Shown in pieces: positions 8,489-18,203 of a stretch of 64,000 bases of DNA. The notes under the pieces are model-generated. The model saw only the letters and a list, made by a program, of their open reading frames with translations, was not told where the DNA came from and did not search any database. Numbering within the stretch: the stretch's first letter is position 1; every line of letters starts with the position of its first letter. A program made the translations under genes and the position numbers. Origin of the DNA: Mucilaginibacter paludis DSM 18603 (GTDB lineage: Bacteria > Bacteroidota > Bacteroidia > Sphingobacteriales > Sphingobacteriaceae); the NCBI RefSeq assembly GCF_000166195.2, contig NZ_CM001403.1:7366877-7430876 (forward strand). Reading direction: 5' to 3'.

Positions 8489-9616
8489 ATGAACTTAAAA
8501 TGTTTAACCATTGCAGTTGCAATGGCCTGTACCTGTACCCTCGGCGAGGCGCAAACAGCTCCTGCACCAATAAAAGATGATTTTCAACCATCCAGCCTCA
8601 ACCAACCCGGGCAAGAGTATCCGCAGGTAAATTCTCAGGGTTATGCCCGTTTCCGTATTAAGGCACCTAAAGCCGACAGCATAAAGGTTAGCCTTGGGCT
8701 GGGCGGCAGAGGTGGTACCCGGTTAACTAAAGATGCCGACGGTTATTTTACGGGTACCACAGAAGGGCCTATGGACGAGGGCTTTCATTATTATCACTTA
8801 AACGTTGATGGCGGAACTTTTAATGATCCGGGTACGCTGAATTATTACGGCTCCACCCGTTGGGAAAGCGGCATTGAAATTCCGGCACACGACCAGGACT
8901 TTTATGCACTCAAGGACGTAGCGCATGGTAATGTTCAGCAGATTCTGTTCCCTTCCAAGAGCACTAATACATCGCGGAGGGCTTTTGTTTACACCCCGCC
9001 GGGTTATGGGAAAAATAAATCAGAAAAATATCCGGTTTTATATTTGCAACATGGCTGGGGCGAGGATGAGACGGCCTGGAGTAACCAGGGGCACGCTAAT
9101 CTGATTATAGATAACCTTATTGCCGAAGGTAAAATAAAACCCTTCATCATCGTAATGACCTACGGAATGACAAATGATACCAAGATGGGGCCTGCCGGTT
9201 TAAGAAATTTTAAGGTTGATGCCTTTCAAACGGTGCTTACCGAAGAGTTGATCCCTTATGTTGATGCCAATTTTCGCACCATTGCCGATAGGGCGCATCG
9301 CGCCATGGCAGGCCTTTCGATGGGGGGAATGGAAACCCATGCCATTACCCTTGCCAAGCCTGATGAATTTGCTTACTATGCCCTGCTGAGCGGTGGTACT
9401 TATTCGCCCGCCGAATTGAAAGATAAGCCAAAACCGAAACTTGTTTTCATGAGCTGTGGCAGCAAAGAAAGGCCAGATGGGGTGAACAACGCCGCCGCCG
9501 AACTGAAAAAGGATGGGTATAATGCTGTTTCTTATGTTTCTCAAAATACGGCGCACGAGTTTTTAACCTGGCGCCGAAGCCTGAGTGAACTTGCGCCGCT
9601 TTTATTTAAAGATTAA
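8489..9616 (+). CDS. Secreted CE1-type esterase with N-terminal E-set domain (1)
   Basis: 375 residues with a signal peptide (about 1-22). An N-terminal immunoglobulin-like/CBM48-type domain (about 45-130; FRIKAPKADSIKVSL, EGFHYYHLNVDG) precedes an esterase-D/CE1 alpha/beta hydrolase (about 150-373). The nucleophile is Ser277 in GLSMGG, the likely catalytic His is His356 in TAHEF, and YTPPGYGKN and PVLYLQHGWGEDE mark the fold's start. Relatives remove feruloyl or acetyl groups from xylan. It is followed by a strong terminator and then by the hybrid sensor gene. A second esterase of the same layout lies after the sensor. Confidence 0.88.
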   Translation: MNLKCLTIAVAMACTCTLGEAQTAPAPIKDDFQPSSLNQPGQEYPQVNSQGYARFRIKAPKADSIKVSLGLGGRGGTRLTKDADGYFTGTTEGPMDEGFHYYHLNVDGGTFNDPGTLNYYGSTRWESGIEIPAHDQDFYALKDVAHGNVQQILFPSKSTNTSRRAFVYTPPGYGKNKSEKYPVLYLQHGWGEDETAWSNQGHANLIIDNLIAEGKIKPFIIVMTYGMTNDTKMGPAGLRNFKVDAFQTVLTEELIPYVDANFRTIADRAHRAMAGLSMGGMETHAITLAKPDEFAYYALLSGGTYSPAELKDKPKPKLVFMSCGSKERPDGVNNAAAELKKDGYNAVSYVSQNTAHEFLTWRRSLSELAPLLFKD

Positions 9617-9620
9617 AAAC

Positions 9621-9670
9621 AAAGAGCTAATAGGCAGAGATGTAAAATTACCTCTGCCTATTAGCTCTTT
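9621..9670 (+). terminator. Strong hairpin terminator after esterase 1
   Basis: A perfect 19-bp stem (arms 9621-9639 and 9652-9670, starting AAAGAGCTAATAGG) with a 12-nt loop begins 5 bases after the stop codon. The right arm ends in CTCTTTTG, giving a short U-run. It separates the esterase transcript from the sensor gene. Confidence 0.8.
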
Positions 9671-9788
9671 TGTTAAACCCATGCAAATGAAATATAATTA
9701 AGTGTATCTTCATTCTCTGTTTTGGGCGGGGCATCTGTGCTTTGCCATTAATCTGATGAAGAGAATACGATCAGTTGGCTTTTATGGG

Positions 9789-12700
9789 ATGATAAAGAGG
9801 ACGTTAGTTAGCTTCTTAGCAGCTATGCTGTTCGCCTTTGCCTGGTCTGGAAGTTATGCGCAGCAAGCGCCTGATTTTACGTCGCTCACTACAAAAAATG
9901 GCCTTTCGTCAAATGTTGTCAATGCAGTACTTAAGGATAGTTATGGGTGGGTTTGGTTTGCCACTGCCGATGGCCTGAACCGTTTTGACGGTACCAATTT
10001 TACTGTTTACCGGCATCGTGACGGCGACCCTGCCAGCTTGCCCGTAAATGAAATACTTTCAATGTATGAAGATAGATCCGGGCGGCTTTGGATTGGAACA
10101 GGCGGGGGAGGGCTGGTTTATTATGACCGGACACACGATGCTTTTCAACAGTACGGAGAGGGTGCCGTATGGAGAAAAAACAGAACAGAACCTGTTTTAG
10201 CCATTTGCGGCGATCATTTGGGCAGGCTATGGATATCGGGTTTCAACGGTATTCGTATCATTGACCTTAAAACCAATAAAATAGCTAATCCGCCTTTCAT
10301 CAATTCCAAACTACCGGTGGTTGCCCTGGGCTTTCTGGAGGATAGTAAACACCGGATGTGGGCTGGTACCAATTTGGGTTTATTTTGCTACAACCTTAAT
10401 ACCTGTGAGGTTAGGCAGTATCTGCATAACAAACAAGATAAGAAAAGCATTGGGCCTGGTATCATCAAGGGCATTGCCGAGGATAATTCGGGGCATATGT
10501 GGTTCGGTACCAGTAATGGGCTCAGTGCGTTGCAGGCCGATGGTAAGGCATTTAATAACTTTTTAAATAACCAGGTGTTTGCAATAGCAACCGACAATGG
10601 TTTTTTATGGCTCGGTACAGATAACGGGCTGGTGATTTTCAATACCCGGAACCTAAAGAGTGAACGTTATCAGCCAGGGGCGAGGAATAACTACAGTTTA
10701 TCCACAAAAGCCATCAGCAGCATCTATATCGATAAAAGCGGAATTTATTGGTTAGGCACCAACAAAGGAGGGGTAAATAAATTTGATCGTAACCTGCCTT
10801 TATTGAATGTGAAGTTAAATAACCCTTTTGATCCGCAAGGACTGGCCGGGCCAAACACTAACGCTTTTGCCGAGCAGGCAAACGGGAATATTTATATCGG
10901 CACAGACAATGGCCTTCAGCTTTTTGACAAAAATACCGGCCTGTTCAGAAGCATTCATCTCGACCCGAAAGAGGAAACCCCGGAAAATCGGATAGCGGTG
11001 CTTTGTTTAAAATGCGACAAAGCCGGTAAGCTGTGGATAGGTACGCTGCAACATGGCCTATATATCCTCGATCCATCTTCGGGCCGGTGCGAGCATATCG
11101 TGAAAGGAAATGGTGTAAAGCATATCTCGCAGAACGACGTTTACGCTATAGAAGAAGATCAACTGGGGCGCATCTGGATAGGTACAAACGGAGGCGGGGT
11201 GGATATTTACGATCCTAAAACCGGTCAGCTTTACCCTTCCCGGCAGTTTTTTAACATCGATGGTTTGGACAGCAAAATAATCAACAATTTTATACGGACT
11301 ATCACGCCCGTTAATAGTGATGAAATGTGGGTGGGTACCTGGGGAGGAGGAATTACTGTTTTTAATATCAACACCAGGAGCGTGGCGGTTTATAATAAGG
11401 CGGGCAACGCACTTCCCAATAACCTGGTTTTATCCGTTTTTCAGGATGAGGCAGGCAAGGTTTGGGTGACGACAAATGGCGGAGGTATTGATGAGTTTGA
11501 TGCGAAGTCTGTCCGCTTTAAACCCTATCTGGAAAATGAGGGTCTTATTAATGATATCATTTACAAAGTATTGCAGGATAAAAACGGCTTGTTATGGCTA
11601 AGTACCAGCAGGGGTATAGTAAGCGTTGATTTACATACACATAAAACAAATAGCTACGGCAAACAAAATGGCGTACAAGATAGCCCTTTTATTAGCGGAT
11701 CAGGGTTAGAAACAGCCAATGGTATGTTGTTTTTTGGCGGTCAGGACGGTTTTAACTATTTCTATCCACAGCAATTACCCGAAAATAACAAAGTATCCAA
11801 AGTGGTTTTAACCGGCCTGAAGATTGATAACAACCCGGTGTCAGCCCGCGAAAATTCGCCCATCAAACAGCAGATCAGCATGGTAAAAGAGATACATTTG
11901 GCTTATCACCAAAACTTTTCCATAAGTTATACGGCCTTAAATTATACCGATGCCCGCCAGGATCAATATTCGTACATGCTCAAAGGATTTGATAGCAAGT
12001 GGAACTATGTGGGCCACACATCAACCGCCTATTTTACTAATCTTGATCCGGGTAGCTATACTTTTTTGGTGAGGGCAAGCAACAGCAAAGGTGTTTGGAA
12101 TACCGAACCAACCACCGTTTTGATTACCGTATCGCCACCATGGTGGCGCACGGTTTACGCCTATATCATCTATCTATTGAGCGCGGCCGGTGTTCTTTTA
12201 TATCTTCGTTACAGGGGCATCATGGCCATTAAAACGAAACTTGCCATTGAGGAGGAAAAACGCGAAACGCAACGCATGCGCGAATTGGATGTGATGAAAA
12301 TTAATTTTCTCACCAATCTTAGCCACGAGTTCCGGACCCCCATTTCGTTAATTATGGCACCTCTTGAAAAACTGGCCGCCCTACCCACCGGTGATCATAT
12401 CTCAAAAGAGGTATCGGTTATTAAACGCAATACGCGCCGCCTGCTCAACCTGGTTAACCAGTTACTTGATTTCAGGAAAATGGAACATCAAGAGCTGCGG
12501 CTCAATCTTTCAGGCGGAGATCTGATTGGTTTTATCAGAGATGCTGCTGATTCTTTCCGGGACATTTCAGAGCGCAAAAAAATCAGGTTCGAATTTCAAA
12601 CCGAAATTGAAAGCTTGCAGGCACGTTTTGATTCGGATAAGGTTGAGCGTATTGTTTTTAACCTGCTATCAAACGCGTTTAAGTTTACCAGCGCGGGTGG

Positions 12701-13865
12701 TTTTATCAAAGTTAAGCTGTCACTTATTTTGGAGGCAGAGGTAAGTAGTTTGCAAATTACAGTATCCGATTCCGGTATAGGTATTCCCGAAAGCGACCAA
12801 GCCCGCATTTTTGAAAAGTTTTTTCAGCACGATACTCCCGATATCATCCTGAACCAGGGAAGCGGTATCGGGTTATCTATCGTTAAAGAATTTATTGAGC
12901 TTCACGGCGGCGAAGTTACCGTTATGAGTAAACCAGGACAAGGAACTACCTTTAACGTTGTATTGCCGGTAATTGCTTTGGATGAAAATAAGGTTGTAGT
13001 AACGCCCATACCACATCAATATCAGGAAGCTCAACCCGGAGAGGTTGTCAAAGTACCCGGCAGTGAGAAATACAGTATTCTATTGGTTGATGATAATGAT
13101 GATTTCAGGAATTATTTAAAAGAAAGCCTCGAGAAAAGCTATACCGTTACAGAAGCCACAAATGGAAAGGACGGCTGGCAAAAAGCATTATCGGGCCATC
13201 CAGACCTGGTGGTGAGCGATGTGAGTATGCCGGTGATGGATGGCATAGAACTATGCCGGAAAATTAAAACCGACAAGCGCACAAGCTTTATTCCGGTGAT
13301 ATTATTGACTGCATTGGGCCGGGAGGAAGATCATATCAGGGGTTTGCAAACAGAAGCTAATGATTACCTTACCAAGCCGTTCAGTTTTGAAATATTAAAC
13401 ACCCGGATCAAAAACATGATCAGCCTTAACCAGCGGCTAAAAAATACCTTCTCCAAACAGATACAAATGATGGTGCCCGAAATGGAAGTGCCTTCGGCAG
13501 ATGAGAAGTTGCTGCATGATGTATCCCTGTTTATTGAGGACAGGTTGAATGACTCCTCCTTTTCTATTGAAGATCTCAGTAAGCATCTGAATGTTAGTCG
13601 CAGTTCGCTTTATAACAAAATTTTTAGCCTCACCGGCCAGCCACCTATCGATTATGTACGTACAATTAAACTGCAAAAGGCTGCATCGCTGCTCGAAAAA
13701 TCGCAGTATACTATACGGCAGATTGCTTTTATGACTGGTTTTGCCACACCAGGATATTTTTCAAAATTATTTAAAGAAAAATATAATCTTTCTCCTTCTG
13801 AATTTGTGAGCCTTAAAAGAAGCAAAACAAACAAGATACAAAGCCCCAGTAAACCCCTTAGCTAA
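9789..13865 (+). CDS. Hybrid two-component system sensor-regulator (HTCS)
   Basis: 1358 residues from the chosen start, which gives a clean signal peptide (MIKRTLVSFLAAMLFAFAW...); in-frame starts at 9756 and 9702 exist but lengthen the N-terminus. A periplasmic two-component regulator propeller follows, with many W[IV]GT..GGG / GRLWIGT repeats, then a Y_Y_Y domain (about 690-775), one membrane helix, a histidine kinase (His about 846 in NLSHEFRTPISL; ATP site NLLSNAFKFT and DSGIGIPE), a receiver (Asp about 1144 in VSDVSMPVMDG) and an AraC helix-turn-helix (SIEDLSKHLNVSRSSLYNKI). Such proteins sense an oligosaccharide in the periplasm and switch on the neighbouring degradation genes, here most likely the two esterases and GH51. 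No SusC/SusD pair is in the window. Confidence 0.95.
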   Translation: MIKRTLVSFLAAMLFAFAWSGSYAQQAPDFTSLTTKNGLSSNVVNAVLKDSYGWVWFATADGLNRFDGTNFTVYRHRDGDPASLPVNEILSMYEDRSGRLWIGTGGGGLVYYDRTHDAFQQYGEGAVWRKNRTEPVLAICGDHLGRLWISGFNGIRIIDLKTNKIANPPFINSKLPVVALGFLEDSKHRMWAGTNLGLFCYNLNTCEVRQYLHNKQDKKSIGPGIIKGIAEDNSGHMWFGTSNGLSALQADGKAFNNFLNNQVFAIATDNGFLWLGTDNGLVIFNTRNLKSERYQPGARNNYSLSTKAISSIYIDKSGIYWLGTNKGGVNKFDRNLPLLNVKLNNPFDPQGLAGPNTNAFAEQANGNIYIGTDNGLQLFDKNTGLFRSIHLDPKEETPENRIAVLCLKCDKAGKLWIGTLQHGLYILDPSSGRCEHIVKGNGVKHISQNDVYAIEEDQLGRIWIGTNGGGVDIYDPKTGQLYPSRQFFNIDGLDSKIINNFIRTITPVNSDEMWVGTWGGGITVFNINTRSVAVYNKAGNALPNNLVLSVFQDEAGKVWVTTNGGGIDEFDAKSVRFKPYLENEGLINDIIYKVLQDKNGLLWLSTSRGIVSVDLHTHKTNSYGKQNGVQDSPFISGSGLETANGMLFFGGQDGFNYFYPQQLPENNKVSKVVLTGLKIDNNPVSARENSPIKQQISMVKEIHLAYHQNFSISYTALNYTDARQDQYSYMLKGFDSKWNYVGHTSTAYFTNLDPGSYTFLVRASNSKGVWNTEPTTVLITVSPPWWRTVYAYIIYLLSAAGVLLYLRYRGIMAIKTKLAIEEEKRETQRMRELDVMKINFLTNLSHEFRTPISLIMAPLEKLAALPTGDHISKEVSVIKRNTRRLLNLVNQLLDFRKMEHQELRLNLSGGDLIGFIRDAADSFRDISERKKIRFEFQTEIESLQARFDSDKVERIVFNLLSNAFKFTSAGGFIKVKLSLILEAEVSSLQITVSDSGIGIPESDQARIFEKFFQHDTPDIILNQGSGIGLSIVKEFIELHGGEVTVMSKPGQGTTFNVVLPVIALDENKVVVTPIPHQYQEAQPGEVVKVPGSEKYSILLVDDNDDFRNYLKESLEKSYTVTEATNGKDGWQKALSGHPDLVVSDVSMPVMDGIELCRKIKTDKRTSFIPVILLTALGREEDHIRGLQTEANDYLTKPFSFEILNTRIKNMISLNQRLKNTFSKQIQMMVPEMEVPSADEKLLHDVSLFIEDRLNDSSFSIEDLSKHLNVSRSSLYNKIFSLTGQPPIDYVRTIKLQKAASLLEKSQYTIRQIAFMTGFATPGYFSKLFKEKYNLSPSEFVSLKRSKTNKIQSPSKPLS

Positions 13866-14238
13866 CTCTTTCTCCGCCAGTTTGATCATTTTTTGATGTG
13901 TTACTGGCAATAAACATTTGTTTAAGCTTTTTAACAAAAAGTAGCATTGGTTTATTAGCCGTTGATGGAAATTAGCTGTTGATCAATACGTCGGGATCAA
14001 AATTCCGATAACCAATTGGCTTTAAATTATAATCGATTTTTTATCGGCGGCGCTTCTCTGGTCTGTTAATACAGACGGAGGATACCACTAAGGTTTAGCG
14101 GGAATGTAATCAAACCGACGTGAACTTTTATGTCGTATTGAATTGTGCTGAGGGTTTGAGGCAACACTTAAAATAATATGCTAAAATGATGGAATTAACA
14201 ACTATAAACCACCCGATAACCGAACCTAAAATAAAAAT
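13866..14238 (+). promoter_or_regulatory. Intergenic region with shared element upstream of esterase 2
   Basis: This 373-base gene-free region precedes the second esterase. Positions 13910-13970 align without gaps to the element before the first esterase (44 of 61 identical by hand). The conserved core TAAACATTT and AACAAAAA-TAGCAT is present. It lies about 268 bases before the start codon. I see no terminator for the sensor gene. Confidence 0.55.
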
Positions 14239-15384
14239 ATGAGAAAATTAACGCATCTTATTTGCTTGCTGCAACTGGTTTACTTTCCGGCCATATCGCA
14301 GCAAATCAAAACTGCGGCACCAGATATGTTAGGAGGAGTGCCTGCTTCTACTAATATCAGGGGGGCAAAATATCCGCTTATTTTACCCGACCACCGGGTT
14401 GTATTTAAGGTAAAGGCACCCGATGCTCAAAAAGTGCAAATAGACTTAGGGAAAAAATATGATTTGGTTAAAGAGCAAGATGGCTTTTGGAACGTAACTA
14501 CCGATTCGATAGGAGAGGGGTTCCATTACTATACCTTACTGATAGACGCATTTGCAACTGCCGACCCGGCGAGCGAAAGCTTTTATGGCATGGGCCGGAT
14601 GGCCAGTGGCATTGAAATTCCTTTTGCCGGAGGTGATTATTATGCCATGAAGGATGTACCGCATGGCGACATTCGCCTCAAGAAGTATTATTCAACAGTT
14701 ACCCAATCGTGGCGGCAGATGTATGTGTACACTCCCCCGGGTTATGATAGTCATAACGCTGAAAAATATCCTGTGCTTTACATTTTACACGGCGGCGGCG
14801 AAGATGAACGCGGCTGGGCAACGCAAGGCAGAACAGATATGATTATCGACAACCTGATTGCAGCAAAAAAGGCTGTACCAATGCTGGTTGTGATGCCGGA
14901 TGCAAATATTGGTGCAGGAGGATTTGGAGAAGAGAGCTTGAAAGCCTTTGAGAAAGAAATGGAGCAGTGCATCATTCCCTTCACCGAAAAAAATTACAGA
15001 ACTAAGAATACTGCCGACAACCGTGCGCTGGCTGGTTTATCAATGGGCGGGATAAATACGTTATATACAGGCCTGTATCATACAGCTATTTTCTCTTACC
15101 TCGGTGTATTCAGTTCCGGGTGGATCGTGCCTGCTCAAAATGCCATAGCCAACGCGCAGTACGACTATTTGAAACAAAATAGCTCCAAGATTAATCAAGA
15201 CCTGCGACTGTTTTGGCTATCACAGGGTGGGAGAGAAGATATTGCCTACAAGAATGGGCAGCTCATGCTGGGTAAGTTGGATGAGCTGAATATAAAGCAT
15301 AGCTATTATGAATATCCTGGCGGGCATACCTGGCCCGTTTGGAGAAATGCCCTTTATCATTTCGCCCCATTATTGTTCAAGTAA
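14239..15384 (+). CDS. Secreted CE1-type esterase with N-terminal E-set domain (2)
   Basis: 381 residues; signal peptide about 1-20. It has the same two-domain plan as the esterase before the sensor gene: an N-terminal sugar-binding-like E-set (about 45-130; VVFKVKAPDAQKVQIDL, GEGFHYYTLLIDA) and a CE1-type hydrolase (about 145-380). The nucleophile is Ser268 in GLSMGG; the probable catalytic His is His363 in PGGHTW. The PGGHTW ending is typical of xylan-associated acetyl/feruloyl esterases. The two paralogues are diverged, so they may act on different ester groups. It is followed 120 bases later by GH51 on the same strand, with no terminator seen, so co-transcription is likely. Confidence 0.88.
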   Translation: MRKLTHLICLLQLVYFPAISQQIKTAAPDMLGGVPASTNIRGAKYPLILPDHRVVFKVKAPDAQKVQIDLGKKYDLVKEQDGFWNVTTDSIGEGFHYYTLLIDAFATADPASESFYGMGRMASGIEIPFAGGDYYAMKDVPHGDIRLKKYYSTVTQSWRQMYVYTPPGYDSHNAEKYPVLYILHGGGEDERGWATQGRTDMIIDNLIAAKKAVPMLVVMPDANIGAGGFGEESLKAFEKEMEQCIIPFTEKNYRTKNTADNRALAGLSMGGINTLYTGLYHTAIFSYLGVFSSGWIVPAQNAIANAQYDYLKQNSSKINQDLRLFWLSQGGREDIAYKNGQLMLGKLDELNIKHSYYEYPGGHTWPVWRNALYHFAPLLFK

Positions 15385-15504
15385 ATATCGGCGGTTAAAT
15401 AGCCGGGCGTGATCATTAAAGTTTCAAGTACGGGCTATAGCCTGATAAAAGTAAATCGTTTTTAATTTAACAAGTTTCTGCTTTAGTAAAAAAATTAAGC
15501 CTTT

Positions 15505-17037
15505 ATGAAAAAGTTATTTTATATCCTGACCCTTGTCCTTCCGTTTTCTCTGTTTGCCCAAAATGCAAAAATAAAAATTGACGTTAACAGGGTTGTCGGC
15601 AATATTGATCCCAAAATATACGGGGTATTTATGGAACCTATCCAGTTTAGCGGCAAACGGATGGGACTGCCAGACTCGATGCGCTTTAATACCCTTTATG
15701 GGCCCTTATATGACCCATCATCATCATTGGCTGATAAAAATGGCTTTAAAAAAGACTATATCGACGCCATGAGAGAACTCAAAATAACCAACATGCGGTG
15801 GCCGGGTGGTAACTACCTGATGGGTTACAACTGGCAGGACGGTATAGGGCCGAAAAATAAAAGGCCTGCCCGTATTAACCTGGCATGGGGCGGCATTGAT
15901 AACAACCATGTAGGCACCGATGAATGGTTTGCACTAAACAAAGCTATTGGCAGCGAAAATATTGTTGGTGTAAACCTTGGCCTCGGAGATATACAGCAGG
16001 CGGCTTACTGGCTGGAATATTGCAATTATCCTAAAGGTACTTATTACTCGGATCTGAGAGCAAAAAATGGGCATCAAGACCCATACGACGTCAAAATCTG
16101 GGATCTCAGTAACGAAGTTGACGGCGCTCCATGGGAGCTGGGCCATAAAACAGCAGAAGATTATGTTAATCTGGGCAGAGAGGCTGCCAAGGCGATGACA
16201 TCAGTTGACAGTACCATCAAACTCGTTGCCTCGGGCTCATCATACTACGAACCAACAGGGCAGTGGGTAGAATGGAACCGCAAGGTGCTTACAGGCCTTG
16301 GCGATAAGATAAACTACCTTTCTATCCACAGATACTGGGAAAAATCACCCGACTATTATACCTACATGGGGCAAAGCGCGGTTGATTTTGAAGAAAAAAT
16401 TAAAATATCTGCCGACGAGATTGAAGCTGTCAGAGCCATGAAGGGATTTAAGAACCCCATATACCTTGCCGTTGATGAGTGGGGAATCATGTCTAAAGAT
16501 GTGATGTCGGTTTTGCCGATAGCCCAATGTTTTAACTCTTTTTTACGCCACGCCGATATGGTTAAAATGGCAAATTTTACCATGCTAACCTCGCTTTTGA
16601 GCAGCGATAAGGCTAAAGGAACTTTCAAAACGCCTCTGTTTTATCTGTTTAAAGCTTACTCTACCAATTGCCTTGGCGTTTCTGTAGATACCTATGTTGA
16701 ATGTGATACCTTCAATACTTCAGCTTCGGCCAGCATACCGTATCTGGATGTTACAGCTACCTATTCCAAAGAAAGCAACACAGTTTTTATCAACGTCATC
16801 AACAGGAATAAAGAAAAAGCCATCACTGCCGATATCTCAAATATTTCGGGCGGGTTTGAGGGTACCGCCGAAGCCAGCATAGTTGCAGGCCAGCAATTAC
16901 AGGAAGAATTTGTGTTCGGCAAAAGGGATCAGTACGTTCCTGTTAAAAATGAAGTTCAAATCAAAAACCAGCAAATATCACATACCTTTCCACCCCATTC
17001 ATTTACACAAATCAAGTTAACAGTTGGCAAAAGGTGA
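15505..17037 (+). CDS. GH51 alpha-L-arabinofuranosidase
   Basis: 510 residues with a signal peptide (about 1-19). The family-51 barrel is recognised by NIDPKIYGVFMEP near the N-terminus, MRWPGGNYLMGYNW (about 97-110), the acid/base Glu204 in WDLSNEVDG and the nucleophile Glu325 in VDEWGIM; the C-terminal beta domain runs from about 400 and ends with SHTFPPHSFTQIKL. It removes arabinofuranose side chains from arabinoxylan or arabinan. The usual GNE acid/base motif reads SNE here (Ser202). It is the last gene of the esterase-sensor cluster and converges with a TetR gene. Secretion to the periplasm is inferred from the leader. Confidence 0.9.
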   Translation: MKKLFYILTLVLPFSLFAQNAKIKIDVNRVVGNIDPKIYGVFMEPIQFSGKRMGLPDSMRFNTLYGPLYDPSSSLADKNGFKKDYIDAMRELKITNMRWPGGNYLMGYNWQDGIGPKNKRPARINLAWGGIDNNHVGTDEWFALNKAIGSENIVGVNLGLGDIQQAAYWLEYCNYPKGTYYSDLRAKNGHQDPYDVKIWDLSNEVDGAPWELGHKTAEDYVNLGREAAKAMTSVDSTIKLVASGSSYYEPTGQWVEWNRKVLTGLGDKINYLSIHRYWEKSPDYYTYMGQSAVDFEEKIKISADEIEAVRAMKGFKNPIYLAVDEWGIMSKDVMSVLPIAQCFNSFLRHADMVKMANFTMLTSLLSSDKAKGTFKTPLFYLFKAYSTNCLGVSVDTYVECDTFNTSASASIPYLDVTATYSKESNTVFINVINRNKEKAITADISNISGGFEGTAEASIVAGQQLQEEFVFGKRDQYVPVKNEVQIKNQQISHTFPPHSFTQIKLTVGKR

Positions 17038-17060
17038 GTTTTTAAGGTTGTACTAACGAT

Positions 17061-17714
17061 TCAATCTTCCCAAAAAGGCCGTGTTAATGTTTGCGTTCCT
17101 CGTATAAAGCGATGTTGATTTTTGTAGCGATTTATCAAGTTTGTTCCGGCTGAAGTAGCGATCCCGCTGATCAGGTGCCCGAATATTTCTTCGGAAAGGG
17201 TTGTTGTATGATAAGTTGTTGACGAAAAAATGCTGGTATCTGAAATTAACAACAGGCTTTCCAGGAAAAAACGGGACATCAAAGCCGGGTTAACATCCGC
17301 CTGGTATAATTGCTTATTAATTCCGTTTTCAATACTTGTTTTTATAGTTTGAAAAATGAATCCGTCTTTATGCTGTTTTACCGCTAAATAGGCCTTGTGA
17401 TGGTTTTTTTCCAGCTCATTTAAAATCGGTTTGTTTAAATCCTGATATAATTTTTGCGCAACCATCAGCGTAAAAAATAATTCGACAACAGGGTTGTTGT
17501 TTTTGCTGATAAAGGTTCTGCAGCTTTCCTCATTTTCGGCAATAGCCTCTTCAATAAAATTTTCAACTAATGCATCCTTGTTTTCAAAGAATTTATAAAT
17601 GGTTTTTTTACTAATACCAACCTCAGTTGCAATATCATCCATGGTAACAGATCTGACACCATATTTGAGAAAAAGATCATGTGCCTTTTTAGTGATTATT
17701 ACGGGAGTTTCCAT
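17061..17714 (-). CDS. TetR/AcrR-family transcriptional regulator
   Basis: 217 residues. The N-terminal TetR helix-turn-helix reads KYGVRSVTMDDIATEVGISKK then TIYKFFENKDALVENFI (about 17-55). The C-terminal ligand domain is divergent, as usual. It is the third gene of a tight minus-strand series: two unknown genes precede it, with a 24-base gap. A TolC-EmrB-EmrA efflux operon lies upstream on the same strand, but that operon has its own MarR regulator, so this TetR may control the two unknown genes or the efflux genes; the sequence does not decide. Confidence 0.9.
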   Translation of the reverse strand: METPVIITKKAHDLFLKYGVRSVTMDDIATEVGISKKTIYKFFENKDALVENFIEEAIAENEESCRTFISKNNNPVVELFFTLMVAQKLYQDLNKPILNELEKNHHKAYLAVKQHKDGFIFQTIKTSIENGINKQLYQADVNPALMSRFFLESLLLISDTSIFSSTTYHTTTLSEEIFGHLISGIATSAGTNLINRYKNQHRFIRGTQTLTRPFWED

Positions 17715-17738
17715 AACTATAGCTTAACCTCAATATTT

Positions 17739-18203
17739 TTAATTACATAAAATCTGCCGGTGATTGCTTGCCTGATGCGCTAAATTTTGCCAGCGACTTT
17801 CGGCTAATAGGCTTAGCAACTCGTTAATCAAAAACTTGCAGAAAACAATAGAAATTATCTGCCTTTCATCTAATTTTTTCAGGGATACAATATTTTGGTA
17901 GTATGTTCTAAACTTATCAATTACCGATAGCCTATCATCATAATACATATTGAACCAGGTTTTTATACCTTTTGATAATTCGCCCGAAAACATAAAGCTG
18001 TTTGGCGAATTGCGTAACAGATAAGCGCAGAGCCAATCGCCCTTTGTTGCATTTTCAACGCTGGTATGGTTGTCAACATAATCGTCCAAACGATTTTGCG
18101 CATATAACTGGTCAATTTTCACCTCCAGTTCATCACGCAATTTTTCCGAAAGATCAATATAACCGGGTTGAAATGAAATAATGGCCTTAACATCTGTTTT
18201 CAT
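17739..18203 (-). CDS. Unknown protein, 154 aa, coupled to upstream small gene
   Basis: I do not recognise this family. It is predicted helical, with no signal peptide or clear membrane segment, and has two aromatic-rich patches (KTWFNMYYDD, RTYYQNIV) and a hydrophobic C-terminal helix (IVFCKFLINELLSLLAE). Its start overlaps the stop of the upstream 96-residue gene by ATGA, and TetR follows 24 bases later, so three genes are probably one transcript. The late segment FCKFLINELLSLL loosely resembles FCQVLIKPALASF in the upstream gene, which may mean a shared ancestry or a ligand-domain-like fold related to TetR C-termini; this is weak. Confidence 0.6.
   Translation of the reverse strand: MKTDVKAIISFQPGYIDLSEKLRDELEVKIDQLYAQNRLDDYVDNHTSVENATKGDWLCAYLLRNSPNSFMFSGELSKGIKTWFNMYYDDRLSVIDKFRTYYQNIVSLKKLDERQIISIVFCKFLINELLSLLAESRWQNLAHQASNHRQILCN

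Noticed and set aside
9702..9788. Upstream start for the hybrid sensor
   Set aside because: The 29 extra residues precede a good signal peptide and look like noise; the ATG at 9789 is preferred.
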